Position numbers and translations under genes: made by a program. Below the pieces are notes generated by a model that searched no databases, was not told where the DNA came from, and saw only the letters and a list, made by a program, of their open reading frames with translations. From Ochromonas danica (lineage: Eukaryota; Sar; Chrysophyceae; Chromulinales; Chromulinaceae), in NCBI GenBank assembly GCA_015146655.1, contig VKHL01000187.1:23829-49885 (forward strand): 26,057 nt of DNA. Reading direction: 5' to 3'. This document shows positions 1 to 13,920 of this stretch, in pieces (the first letter of the stretch is position 1; each line of letters starts with the position of its first letter).

Positions 1-3000
1 GATTATGCATATTTTGGAAATTATAGGGTGCCATATCACGTATACCAATAACAATAAATTCAATTACAGCAGAACGTGATTTTGGTGTAATAGGAATTAA
101 TTCTTTACTAATAGCTTTACCATTGGTTGGGATTAATTGAACATTCATTAATAACTCTCCTTGACTATCACCTGGTACTTCAAAGAAGAATTGTCTCCAT
201 ACAGGATCAGGTAATGGATCAAATGGATCACTTGATACTATCGCATCTTTCAAATTAAAAAATGTTGTACCAAGATAATCATCTGTATCTAAATTGTCTT
301 TATCATATAAACGTATACAAACTTGTGGTGCATATGTAAAATTCATATAATCTGAAATTACCATATTATCAAAAATTAAAGTTTGATAATAGACAGGAAA
401 TAATGTTTTTTCTTTCTTATCTGATGTTTGTGTTTGTCCTAAGAAATTCACTTTAAAATAAGGATCACATAATCCATTACTATCAGCAGCTGGTAGATTA
501 CGACCTTGATAGAGATGTACACGTACTTGATAAGGTTTTGATTGTTTAGATAATTCTAATTCATTTTTCCAAACTTCTTCTGCTTTAACCGCTTCTTCTA
601 CTAAACCAAATCCTAATCGTATTAAAACATTACCAGGGAAGACATCATCAGCTAAAGCATCAATTGATTTATCTTCTTGTAATAATACCCATCCAACAGG
701 TTGATCAAATCCGATTAATGTATTTAATTCTTTATTGATAATAGGTGATAATCGTTTATAACAGATAGGTTTACCATCTTCACGTACAAGATAGATAAAG
801 ATATCAGGTAATTGTGTTACATCTTTTGGATAAATTAACTTGCTAGATTTAATAAATTCATTCCAACGACAAACACCAGTTTCCCATTTAGCTGCTTTAG
901 TACTAATATCATTAATACCAATACTAATACGAACACGTAAAGGTTGACCAATAAGACCAAAATGTGGTAATTCAGCACCAGATAAGACTAATGCTTGTAA
1001 GACATAACCACAACTAGGAGGTTCTAATGACTTAGTAAAAGGAGGTAATTTACGACGAAATGGTGCAATTTCTTTTTTCGCATATTTTGGTGGTCTTTTA
1101 TCTTCTAATCGTACTTGTATTAATAGTCTACCTTTAAAAGATGGTGCACGATCTGGTGTATTATTATAATAATCTCTCCAATCTATATCAGCACCTAATG
1201 TCTGTTTAGCTTTCTTGGCAATAATTACTGCGCCTTTTTTAATATTTGCTAATAACTTCTCTGTCTTAAATTCATGTGCACCATAGATATTATACCATTG
1301 AATATCTAAAGTCTGTAAGTTAGCACCTTTAACACGATTTAATCGTTCAATAATATTTCCAATTAATTCATTTTTCTCAGGGTCATGATCCCAAACACTC
1401 ATTTTAATCACTTGTGTCATAGTTGGCATAGAGATAGGATACCATAATTCAGATAAGAAGAATGGATTCATCATAGCACGGCTTTCTCCTGATGTTGTCA
1501 CTGTCTTAGTACGTAATGGTTTGCCACCAGCAAAGGATAACTTCATGAAAGCATCTGTACCAGCTTTCTTCACGACAGCAAAACCTGCACCAACTTTACC
1601 ATCCATGATAGGTAAACCTTCGGCTTTGAAGACACGCACTACAAGAAACTTCCATTCTACCCAAGACAAGCAGCATGTTATTATTTAGACAGAGAGAGAG
1701 AGAGAAGAGAGGGAGACTAACCTTTGATGATAGTGGGAGGAGTCATAATGAGAGAGCCAATATCAGAACCTGCTGCAGTCTCACGAGCAATTTCTTTAGC
1801 ACGTTCAGCATCTTCATCATGTACTTTCACTTTTTCACCAGGACCAATAATCTATTTAATAGACACACACACAGAGGGTTAACACGTTGTAACACACACA
1901 CATATGTCAAATGTGTATATAGTATTACCTGGATGGAGATCTTTAAATATCCTTGAACACCAACATCTCCAGGGTCTTCATCATCCATTAATGGTACCCA
2001 TTGTCTATACATTTCATGATCTTTATTCATAGTATAGATTGTACTAGCATCGGTAGCAAAAGCACCAATCATTGTGCCTTTACTAGACAGAATGTTACTA
2101 TCATAACATGCCAGACGGATGATACCCTGTTCGAAGATCTCCTTGTCTACATCTTTTAAGTTGAAGATGAAGAGCTCATCATAGACACAGGATGTCACCT
2201 AACCACATACACACACACCATATTAGTTAGCACAGTCATAACCACACTGTCATTATCATCACTTACATTCTTGATCACTTGGGTATTACGCTTTTGATTA
2301 AAGCATTCCACAAAGACAATAGGATCAGAAGTTCCATTATAATTCTCTGCTTTTAACTCTCTTGCTTCAATAACATGCACTTGTACTTGATAGTCACTAC
2401 AATCACATCACATCCACCACACACAGACATCATCGTTACCATCATAACACAGGGTATAGTATTCGCATGATGACAGATGGCTTCAATACATACCCAGCTT
2501 TAATTTCAATACTTTCTAATTCTTTCTTCTTCTCTTCTTGTTTCTTAGCTTCTTCTTCTTTCTCTTCAGCAGTTTGTTCACGTTTTTGTTCACCTTCTTT
2601 TTCTTCATTATCCATCTCCTAATAACAACCCAACACACACATACACCAAGCACATACAACAGATGACATCAAGTCAAGTGAGTGATCTGTGTTATATGTA
2701 GTTATGATGGTGATGGTGAGGTAACTTACCGATGGATCAATTTCATCATCTGATCCTTCTGTAATGCCTAAGAAGTTAGTAGCCGTATGAGCAACATTCT
2801 TTACACGATTGATGATCTTTGCGTCATTCTTCTTTTGAATCTCCAAAGCTTCCTATAAACACAAAGAGAGATAGAAGATGACCTATTGTACCTGGTAGCA
2901 CTACTAATCAGTGTGATATACTATACTGTACTATACCTACCTGCTCAATAGCAATCGAATATTTCCAACAGATCATTAACTCAACTTCACCACGATCTGT

Positions 3001-4219
3001 TCCATCATCTTCATATTGCTTATTCAATAGTTTATACCATTGTTTCACAGGCTTCTTGTCAACAAAGCTATCTAAAGGGATAGCTAATTGACCGAGGAAA
3101 TGGTTCTGAATGGCTTCTTTGTCTTCTACAACGACTCGAATTGATGCTTGAGGATCAGAGAAAGGTGCCCAAGTGAACTTCTCATTCCAGAATGGTGTTA
3201 ATGTTTTCTCTTTGAAAGAAGTTTGGAAAGTACGATGACCATCCAACTTTAACACAACCAAAGGATCAGAAGATGGTCCACCTCCTGTTAGAAATAGATG
3301 ACACACAAACACACACCATGGACCATCAGTCAGTCAGATAGCAATAGCAATAGACTAGTAGTAGTAGTGGTAGTGCAGTGTTAATGGTGAACACTAACCT
3401 GTCAAGAAGTTACGATTCTTGGCCACAAGTTTTCTAGCTTGGATAACAGTGACGGATAATTCGTTGGGAAATCTCTCTTCAGCTGCTTCCATATTTTCAG
3501 CAGCATTGGGATCTTTCTCTCCTTCACTATCCAGACCAGTACCTTCTTCAATATCCAAATAGGTTGGTGGAGAGTTAAACTTGAGACGTAAATGAATCTA
3601 ATATAGTAGTAGAAAGATGAATACGTGTGTTATTACCATCACTATTATCATCATGTAACAAAGAGGTAGAAGGTTAGGTTACCTCTCCAGAGACAGTCTT
3701 CATACGACCCACAACTCGTAATGGGAACCACTCATCTAGAGTCTGCTCACCCATTCGATCCACACTATCCAAGGGGATGTTCACCATACCCAAGGGAGTC
3801 TCACTGACAGAGTATGGTGCCTTATGATATACCGTCACATTCAATGATGGTAGATCTTCTGTGACATCCATATTATAGAATTGACCTATCATCATCACCA
3901 TAGAAATATACATATTGCCGCCGTTAAACCCGTTGAAAAAACAAAACCAAAAAACGAAAAACCAGCACTTACCAATTTCAAACTTCTCTTGAAACATTGG
4001 AGTAAGAGTACCAGGTTTAGGTTTAGTACGGAAGGTCTCATTCTTATTCTCTCTTCCAGCAATATCTAATAGAGTAAGTTGAACAAAAGGATCGGAGGTG
4101 CCATTCTTCGACGAGGCGATGAGACCTTTAGCATCGACTACCTCCACTAAGAGTAATCTTCTTTTGACATGAACACTCGTCGAGGCAGGTCGTTTACCAC
4201 TTTGTCCAAAGTTAAACAT
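1..4219 (-). CDS. Ferlin-like multi-C2 protein, 10 exons, C-terminus beyond left edge
   Basis: Exons on the minus strand, 5' to 3': 4219-3973, 3885-3683, 3597-3399, 3284-2941, 2852-2730, 2618-2494, 2396-2267, 2198-1929, 1851-1722, 1656-1 (open). All joins have GT-AG and keep phase; introns are 65-114 bp. The start is the ATG at 4219. About 1142 residues are visible. C2 domains lie at about 20-150 (NGTSDPFVQL), 185-325 (SSDPLVVLKL), 415-530 (NGTSDPIVFV), 592-715 and 970-1085 (CDPYFKVNFLGQ), and another begins at about 1125. A Lys/Glu-rich, probably coiled stretch spans 331-412. The segment at about 530-590 (GYLKISIQ, IIGPGE) matches the FerI domain, and LPDIFIYLVR near 873 resembles FerB. Known ferlins are Ca2+/phospholipid-binding, tail-anchored proteins of vesicle fusion and membrane repair. 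The C-terminal C2 domains and the anchor are not in the window. Having three C2 domains before FerI, rather than two, is unusual. The ferlin family is a confident call; the exact subtype is not. Confidence 0.86.
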
Positions 4220-4630
4220 TTTATTTAATTAATAATTTTTTTTGAAATTAATTAAAATAATAATAAAATATAATATTAAATTGATTTGATTTATTGATCT
4301 ATTGATCGTTTTTTCTGTTTTGATTTTATTTTTTCAGTGAGACAGATAGACTATATCACTATATCACTCACTGTATTATTCTAACTCTCTTCGTTGTATG
4401 AGAAGATCTTAATGAATGAATGATAACAACAATTCAAATAGAATGAATGACTTTCACACTTCCTTCTATATCAGGTTATAAGAAGGAATAGAATGGTCAA
4501 GAGTAGAGTGAGCTTAGTTAGATACTGTAGTAGAAAAGGAATGGATTTTCTTTCCTTCTCGGATCTATTTTGTTTCACACTTGTTTGACAAGAAAAGATC
4601 GGATTGGATCGCTCTGCTCACACCCGCTGA

Positions 4631-4669
4631 CAGCCAGACAGAGAGACAGACAGAGACAGACAGAGACAA
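4631..4669. repeat. (GACA)/(GAGACA)-rich simple repeat
   Basis: An imperfect run of GACAGAGAGACAGACAGA type in the spacer before the glycosyltransferase gene. It shows no coding character. Confidence 0.8.
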
Positions 4670-4744
4670 GCCTTTTAACTTCACTTCCCCTTTAACTTCC
4701 CCTTTAACTTGTCAGGAGAAACAGGTTTTTGCAGAGAAACAGAT

Positions 4745-4827
4745 TTAACTTAAGATGGTTAATATTGGAATTGAGCGATAGTTAACTTAGAGGTTAGTTA
4801 ACTTAAGAAGAATATTATTAACTTAAG
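4745..4827 (+). promoter_or_regulatory. TTAACTTAAG motif cluster upstream of GT13 gene
   Basis: TTAACTTAAG occurs exactly at 4745-4754, 4798-4807 and 4818-4827, with a near copy (TTAACTTAG) at 4782-4790. The cluster lies about 88-170 bp before the ATG at 4915, in the sense orientation of that gene. The same 10-mer, also in the sense orientation, occurs three times upstream of the ADP/ATP carrier. A shared transcription-factor site is inferred; nothing in the sequence names the factor. Confidence 0.5.
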
Positions 4828-4914
4828 AGGTCGAAACGTCCCGTGAGATGATGAAAATCTGCCAAAATAAAAAATAAAATCAAAACAAAACGAAAATCTG
4901 TTTTAGAATCAAAT

Positions 4915-7757
<2,843 letters not shown>

Positions 7758-8186
7758 GCAATAACAATCACAATGATGATGATCATGATGATGATGTTAT
7801 AGTAGTACAGGTAGTAGTTGGTATGATGATACAGTATTGTACATCATACTACTAGTACTAGCACTACTCTAGTCTAGTCTAGTCTACAGTATATATATAT
7901 ATGATGTGTATGTGGTGAGGATTGACACTGTAAAGTTAGTTAGTTAGTGTAGTTAAGTAGTCTTTACTATTAATGATGATTAATAATATGCTTCAATAAG
8001 ATGTAATATTAAACCATCCTAACTACACTGACTGACTGACTCTGTTGTAATAAGAATTACTAGTAGCCTACAGCTACAGTAACTATATTCATTCCTCATC
8101 CACCGCCATTCAGACATTACACCTTTGCTATACTACTACAACACTACTAGACAACAACAACAAGTGTGTTGTCGTCATAGGTCTAT
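7758..8186. other. Convergent 3' intergenic region
   Basis: This ~430-bp spacer lies between the stop of the GT13 gene (plus) and the stop of the carrier (minus). It has GATGAT, TAGTCTAGTC and (TA)n low-complexity stretches. I see no canonical AATAAA signal and no gene. Confidence 0.6.
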
Positions 8187-8537
8187 TTAGATATGGAAGA
8201 TGATCTTTAATTCATCATAAGCAATCAATAAACAAGCTGCTGATATGCTACGTATGATATTAACAGATAGACCTGAAAAGAAACCTTTTACACCTTCTTC
8301 TTTCAGCATAACTGACACACAATGCCAACTATTACGATATCTACGATTATTTCCATTATTACTACTAGCAGTCTATTACAACAATCAATCCATCCATCAT
8401 AGTCAGTTAGTTACGTACAGTACAGTATATACGGTAGTAGTCATCAGTCTTACATGATGTTGGTTCTGTACCATCATACGTCTTCGTACAGTATCCAATG
8501 GATAGCAAGTTACACCAACAAAGAGACTGGCAATCTG

Positions 8538-8614
<77 letters not shown>

Positions 8615-9243
8615 GATGTCAGACTCATAGAGATCATTACGAGCTAGTAGCACGTAGCATTGACTCTAACCTGTGCAGCAAGATAGCGTGCTATTAAGGA
8701 GTTCTTATAATCATTACTAGTTGCTAACATTTCCTTCATTGTATCATATCCACCAAAATGAAGTCCACGATAGATAATAGCACCAACAATAGAAATAGGA
8801 GCACCAGCATAGACACCACGTATCCCTTGTTGTTGATAAGTAGAGAGGAGACAGTGAAAGGTACCACGATATTGTCGAATATGAGGTCCTCCACTCATTT
8901 CTGCTGCAGTTGTTTTGACACTTCGCTCTACACCACTATCTGCTGCTAACCTATCATATAGCCATACACCTATTAGCATTAGCAATACTACACACACTAG
9001 ACACACACACAGACACACACACACAGCACGTACTTGGTACGTGCAACATCAAATGGATGGCAAAGGAACAGTGAGAATCCTCCTGCTAATCCACCAGCTA
9101 CAATATTGTTAATCATCTTTCTCTGCAAATGAAACTAAAAACAAAACAATCACACATCCATAGACAACAGACAATTAGTAATCAAATCATAAACAACCTC
9201 TAAAACAACTACCACTTCACTACCACTACCACTACTACTACTG

Positions 9244-9298
<55 letters not shown>

Positions 9299-9860
9299 CA
9301 CTACTACTACTACTACACACCAACCCAACCCCACTACCTCTTACTGCCACTAGCTCTACTACTAATAACACCACTACCACGTCTACCTCTATTACCACTA
9401 CTTCTACTAAAACTACCTCTACCACCACTACCTCTAACTACAGTAGTCTACACACACACACACACACACACTGTACCTTTGTTTCTAATTCAGGTGGAAG
9501 ATAAGGTGTAAACCATCTCTTATATTGATCTTTAAAAGCAAAGTTAAACGCTTGATTAGGGAAATAACGATAAATGGAAGCCATATTTCCTCTCCAAAAA
9601 GCACGTATTCCTTCCTCTGTATGAATTCTCCGCACACAGTCTAATGGAGTGAGATAAGGTCGTGCTAAGAGGAGAGGATTTAATTTTTGTGTTTGCATGA
9701 GTAATTTAACACGTTCTAATGGTGCTGCTATTGTTTTAGCAACAGCACCTGATAGACCACCAGCAAGGAAATCTGTTAGAAAATATGAAATAGAAGATGA
9801 CGATGATGATGATGAAGTAGAAGAAGAAGATGATGATGAATCAATAGGAGGAATGGACAT
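8187..9860 (-). CDS. Mitochondrial ADP/ATP carrier, 5 exons
   Basis: Exons 5' to 3' are 9860-9477, 9122-9034, 8950-8671, 8534-8454 and 8372-8187, giving 339 aa with GT-AG and consistent phase throughout. The three mitochondrial carrier repeats show PLERVK (47-52), HPFDVARTK (150-158) and YPLDTVRRRMMV (262-273). The last is close to the RRRMMM signature of ADP/ATP translocases, with Val for the last Met. Other ANT-like landmarks are FLAGGLSGAVAKT, FWRGNMASIYRYFPNQAFNF and IIYRGLHFGGYDT. The known role is exchange of cytosolic ADP for matrix ATP across the inner mitochondrial membrane. A Ser-rich N-terminal extension (about 8-24) is unusual and simple-sequence derived. No in-frame ATG is evident upstream of 9860. 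Confidence 0.93.
8538..8614. repeat. (CAA)n microsatellite, (TTG)n on the coding strand, in carrier intron 3
   Basis: About 25 trinucleotide units lie in intron 3 (8535-8670). On the coding strand they read (TTG)n and run straight into the CAG acceptor of exon 4. The Cys-rich frame across it is an artefact. Confidence 0.96.
9231..9316. repeat. (CTA)n microsatellite in carrier intron 1
   Basis: An interrupted CTA/TAC run inside intron 1 (9123-9476). Flanking sequence is also trinucleotide-biased, giving a spurious poly-Ser frame on the minus strand. The same intron has a (CA)n run at about 9450-9471 just after the donor, which reads (TG)n on the coding strand. Confidence 0.93.
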
Positions 9861-10007
9861 GATGATGATGATGATGATGATGATAATGGGGAGGATGAAG
9901 GAAAGAGTCTGGCTTCAATAATATTAATAGTTGTGATAATAGTAATTATAGTGCACCACTTGTTGATGATGATGAAGAACAACAACAAGACCTGTCTTGC
10001 CTTTCCT

Positions 10008-10051
10008 CTTAAGTTAACAATCTCCTTAAGTTAATCGCCTTCTTAAGTTAA
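10008..10051 (-). promoter_or_regulatory. Three CTTAAGTTAA boxes at 17-bp period upstream of the ADP/ATP carrier
   Basis: CTTAAGTTAA lies at 10008-10017, 10025-10034 and 10042-10051. On the carrier's coding strand it reads TTAACTTAAG, 148-191 bp before the ATG. The exact 17-bp spacing and the match to the cluster before the GT13 gene suggest a cis-regulatory element. The function is inferred. Confidence 0.5.
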
Positions 10052-10845
10052 GGGCGGAGAGGTTTGTCTTGCTGTTTAGACAGCAGTGAATGAAAAGGGT
10101 ATGTGTTTGTCTCAGAAGAGCATGCTACAGTAGTCGCATTCTAGACTGGTATAGTGTATAGAATCTATATCTATGTCTATTGCTGAAGAGAATGATTACA
10201 CTGTACTCTTATTTTAAACAAGAGAGATGACTTGTAACCTACTGTACACTATATTATCCATCCTATTATCCAACAGATAGTCATTGGTCATTGGTCACAG
10301 TCTATCTGAGAGTTAGGTTACAGTAGTTGTTAAAACATAGAGTACGCCTATCGTTAACTCACAACTTCAGCACATTTCTCTCGCACTAAGCAGCAGTAAA
10401 TAGCCCAACAATTACGATCCGTTTGATTAATGTAGATCAACCAACAATCTCAATCATTGATCGAGAAGCATTAGTCAACCTTGATAACACACATATCATC
10501 ACAACACTACTTTGTTACTATCGACTTCAACACCTCCTATAAACACAAACACAAACACCACCACATCAAACAAAAGCAACACATACTCAACGATAACGAT
10601 AATAATCTGTGATATCGTATATGTTAAGCAGGGACTAAACCACACAGGCACACAACTCTCCGAATAGTAAGCAGGAGACATCAAGAGCGATCCACCCACA
10701 CCCACACAACAACACCAACAACAACATATTACAGTAACATACAATAGGTATAGATCCTAATTGTACCAACTGACAACAATCAATCTTCACTTTCAACAAA
10801 TAGACTCATAAAATAAAGGGAAATAAGCCAGGTGATAAAACCAAA
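10052..10845. other. Intergenic region without a clear gene
   Basis: Between the carrier promoter and the 3' end of the transporter gene. On the minus strand a GTATGT donor-like site near 10590 and a TTTATAG|GAG acceptor-like site near 10540 frame a TG-rich, intron-like stretch, but the flanking reading frame has no family resemblance. It may be an untranslated exon, an unrecognised small gene or chance. Confidence 0.35.
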
Positions 10846-11974
10846 TTAAACGAATAAATAGCAATTATCATTCGCCTCATCATTCTCTTCTTCCTCTTCC
10901 CACAGTAAACTAATTGCTCCAAGAATAGAAATGATAGAACCAACTAATGAGAAGCTATCCAACTCCTTACTCATGAGAATAGACTTCAAACCATCGACAT
11001 GAATCGATGCTAATGTTGTGGTTACAGTCTGCTCAATCGAGTTGTTGTGCTTGAGAACCAACACTGTCAGCCCTCCAATGCCAGCTTGAATAAAGGACAA
11101 CAACCAAGACTTCCACCCGAAACTATCGAACAGAGGAGTTTGAAGATCAGTACCTATCAGGATAATGATCCACGCCATACAGGTGGTATAAAACGATAGC
11201 TGAAACAGACAATCCCACAGGCCAAACTCTTCACACTTGACCAATTCCTCACAATTCACTGTGCTATAACAGCCCAGAGAGATTGTCAGCAACGCCGCAG
11301 TAACACCTGCTAATGGAGAAAATAAAGACATTTCATTCTCACTCCAGTGGCTCAGGTTGACAGAGACCGCCACTAACATGCACCCCGACACAATTTCCAG
11401 CATGGCCAAGTATTGTGCTCTGTTCAATCTGATTCGAGCAGGTAAGAAGCAACTTGACCAGAACATCATGAGGAAAGGCTTCAGCTGTAAGACTACAGCA
11501 AATGTGAGAGAAGAATAGGTAATAGACATGGTCAGAGACTCCATTAACAATAACTGCGTGCAATTGACAGCGGAAATGATGAAAGCTTCCTGCGCATATC
11601 CCATCAACCATATCAATCGTCTCCAACCCATCATTTGAGGAACATCATGTGTCTTGTCTATTATAACCATGAAAGCAGAAAGGACCAACTGAATCAAAGC
11701 TGCCACACAAGCTACTTCCATTGTGATATGACCTCGCTAGACACAACACACAGTAAGAAGAGAGAGAAGGTCAGTCAGGATCAGATCACTCACAGAATAA
11801 TAACAATAGCAAGCATACCTTATAATAGATGTTCATACAGACTTGTATCACTGTGAACAACCACAACAGAGTCAAGAGAGAGACACGACTCTTCCATGAT
11901 AGAGAAAGCGAGGATGATGATGGTGATGATGATCCAGATGATGAGAATGGGGACAAGGATGAGGATGAAAGCAT
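10846..11974 (-). CDS. SLC35A-like nucleotide-sugar transporter, 2 exons
   Basis: Exons are 11974-11819 and 11736-10846 with an 82-bp GT-AG intron, joined in phase as NIYYK|RGHITMEV; the product is ~348 aa. The first ATG in the frame is at 11974; a longer frame upstream opens only with TTG. A Ser-rich head (2-26) is followed by about ten hydrophobic segments. The pattern SITYSSLTFAVVLQLKPF corresponds to the conserved TYQVTYQLKI-type segment of CMP-Sia/UDP-Gal/UDP-GlcNAc transporters. A late VLVLKHNNSIEQTVTTTLAS matches the VKYADNI..GFATSLS-type segment. The family exchanges UDP- or CMP-sugars for nucleoside monophosphates across the Golgi or ER membrane; the sugar cannot be read from this. 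It ends in an acidic run (WEEEEEND). Another DMT-superfamily carrier is the main alternative. Confidence 0.65.
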
Positions 11975-12178
11975 AGTAATTACAAGAAGAAGAAGATCAG
12001 AACCCGGTGAGTCTAATTGTGTTCTTCTTTCGTGTGGCAATCAATCAATCAATTGGGCTATGAGACAGTCTCTCGCCCCGCTGGGATTATTATTTTGCGT
12101 GGATTCAGGGAAGTTAAAGCCATAGAGTTCCGGTGTTGTGAACTGCCGCCTTCAACAACACACAACAACCAGATTTTG
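11975..12178. other. 5' flank of the transporter gene
   Basis: Short spacer upstream of the transporter ATG. It contains a (CAAT)n run at about 12038-12053. I see no other element. Confidence 0.4.
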
Positions 12179-12530
12179 TTGCGAAAACAACAAGTTTTTG
12201 GACAAATCTGGTGCTCATCACCATTGCTTTGACTGGACGGACTCACGGAACTGTACACAACACAACTACAGTAACTGCACAGAGGATTGCTTCTTTTGTT
12301 TCTTGTAATTCTGGAGATGAAGTGTATCTGGTCCACTGCTATGTCGGAAAGCACGTCTTCTCAGGAATACCCAGGCATTTGCGGTTAGGAAGTTTATGCC
12401 AAGGAGTTGCAGAGCAGTTTATTTGTTGGGGATGACAAGCACTATAGAATTATAGGTATCCTGTAAACAAACTTCACACCAATGACCAAGAGAAACGAAA
12501 ACATTATTTTACACCACACTAGACTCGTCT
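12179..12530 (+). repeat. Dispersed repeat, copy 1
   Basis: Aligns in the same orientation with about 19553-19985. The first ~61 bp (12181-12241) differ from copy 2 at only three sites. The rest aligns with gaps at perhaps 70-80% identity by eye, with shared islands such as TTTCTTGTAATTC, GAGATGA, CAAGGAGT and GACAAGCA. One frame in the conserved core reads HHHCFDWTD and is Cys-rich, but all three core differences are non-synonymous in that frame, which argues against protein constraint. No transposase, poly(A) tail or terminal inverted repeat was seen. It is either an uncharacterised mobile-element relic or a duplicated gene fragment. Confidence 0.7.
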
Positions 12531-13078
12531 GTAGTTTCTCAACATGGAATTCCATGGAAATGGTAGGGTTACCGCCCCCACCTTTCAGATAGCATCATGC
12601 ATGCTTATCAGACACAAATGGATCAAATAGAATAGTTAACCCAAACCTAAACTATTCTCATGCTCTTGTTCATATTCTTCGCATTCGTATTAGTAAAGGA
12701 GGAAAGTGGTTGATTGTTTGGGTAGTGGTAGGAATTCTATGGACACTGATTATGACAGTATGAGAGGAGGACCAGGAAAAGCTACTTGTGAATGCTAACT
12801 ATAATGTAGAGCTATTGGTGTTGGTGTTGGTAGTGAATAGTTTGGAGTTAATCTGATCGAGGATTAGACATGAAAGGTGTAGCAACATAATAGAGTAGAC
12901 TCCAGCAGGGGGTGGTGGCACTGTAGTGCACAGTTGCTCTTTCTGTACTCTACTATACTGTAGCAGATACTTGAACTGTTGACTCCTCCCTCCCTATATC
13001 ACCTGCTGTACCAGACTTAAAGGATAGAAAAAGAAAACCTTCTCTTTGCTAGAGCTTGACAAGGACAAGAACATTCTC
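12531..13078. other. Intergenic region, no gene seen
   Basis: Non-coding by inspection. It has a GGAATTCCATGG palindromic box near 12546-12557 and a small potential hairpin (GCACTGTAGTGC) near 12918-12929. Confidence 0.4.
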
Positions 13079-13667
13079 CTAGTCTATGAAGAGAGAAGGC
13101 TTACCACCATCATCATCATCATCACCTACTACTTCAACTTCAACCTTCATCTTCATCTTGGCTAGGAGGACTAAGCCTTCCCTTCGCTTGGCATTGATCT
13201 CAGTTTGCTCATTAGCAAAGCACAAACATGCTATCGCTTTCACTCCTTCCTCTTCTTCTTTCCCATATTCAACCAGGGGAAGGATAAGATGCTCTAGGAT
13301 CTCAAGCTCTGCTGGGAGACCTCCTACCCGCTCTTTCGTGAAGACAAAGTCAGGGTCGTCAATTGGCAGCATGGCGTTAACTTCTCTTCGAAGGAAAGTC
13401 TGGAAATGAAAGCGTGCCATCATCATGGATCGGATCTCTTCTTGAAGTTCCGATGAATCTCTTCTCTTGGTAATGAAGCCAATATAACTTCTCATGTTGA
13501 TCAGAGATGTTCCCTTCCCTTCCACATCCATACCATTAGGATTGAAAACAAATAAAATCAAACTTTCTACATGACACTTCCACACATCATAATGTAAGCT
13601 AGTGACTCCCCATTCATCAACACTACAGTTATCCACATACACCTTAATTAATTTTCTCAATCTCACT
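13079..13667 (-). CDS. Ankyrin-like terminal exon, degenerate or fragmentary
   Basis: An open frame of 195 codons ends at the TAG at 13079. It has no ATG at its 5' end (the longest frame opens with GTG) and is preceded by a plausible acceptor, TATAATAG. Its start (DEWGVTSLHYDVWKCHVESL, then NPNGMDVEGKGTSLI) resembles one ankyrin repeat that has lost several consensus residues. The remaining ~140 residues are not recognised and end in a basic, Val-rich and then poly-Asp stretch. A GGTG|GTAAGC donor-like site near the end could continue it into another exon. It lies head-to-head with the intact ankyrin gene, and no upstream exon could be found in the ~250 bp between them. It may be a truncated pseudogene or a gene whose other exons I could not see. 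Confidence 0.4.
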
Positions 13668-13823
13668 CTATTATACTACGTCAATTATAGTCCAGATCAA
13701 AAGGAGATGTTCCCTTCTCTTTCAAGACAGACCAAAACCCAGAACAACGAAACACCGAAACACCGAACGTCCAGAACTACGAAAGTGCGGAAGTGGTGTG
13801 AGGTGTGTGTTTCTCTCAGTCAA

Positions 13824-13860
13824 CAGTCTGGCAGTCTGACAGTCTGGCAGTCTGGCAGTC
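13824..13860. repeat. 8-bp tandem repeat (CAGTCTGG)n
   Basis: Four CAGTCTGG-type units (one ends in A) plus a partial unit, about 60 bp before the ankyrin gene start. Confidence 0.9.
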
Positions 13861-13920
13861 CCAATCAAATTCCATCTCATCTCATCTCTCACAACAGAAA
13901 GACAGAAGAACATCGTCACC

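Larger units (their letters stand above)
4220..4914. promoter_or_regulatory. Divergent intergenic region between ferlin and glycosyltransferase genes
   Basis: This ~695-bp spacer lies head-to-head between two start codons, so it should hold both promoters. The end next to the ferlin gene (4220-4330) is very AT-rich. A GACA/GAGACA-rich stretch lies at 4631-4669. Three TTTAACTT boxes lie at about 4673-4710, two of them in the form CCCCTTTAACTT or close to it. Copies of TTAACTTAAG follow at 4745-4827, and then an A-rich leader before the ATG at 4915. No open frame here resembles a gene. The promoter role is inferred from position only. Confidence 0.5.

Noticed and set aside
8407-8637. Poly-Cys frame on the minus strand
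   Set aside because: Out-of-frame reading of (TTG)n in a carrier intron; the flanking bases belong to carrier exon 4 in another frame.
9150-9428. Poly-Ser/Val frame on the minus strand
   Set aside because: Simple trinucleotide repeat within carrier intron 1.
11975-12040. Longer N-terminus for the nucleotide-sugar transporter
   Set aside because: The extension opens with TTG, whereas the ATG at 11974 gives a sensible start shortly before the first membrane segment.
12211-12435. 74-codon frame in the dispersed repeat
   Set aside because: The second copy of the repeat breaks the frame, and the differences between copies do not show protein constraint.
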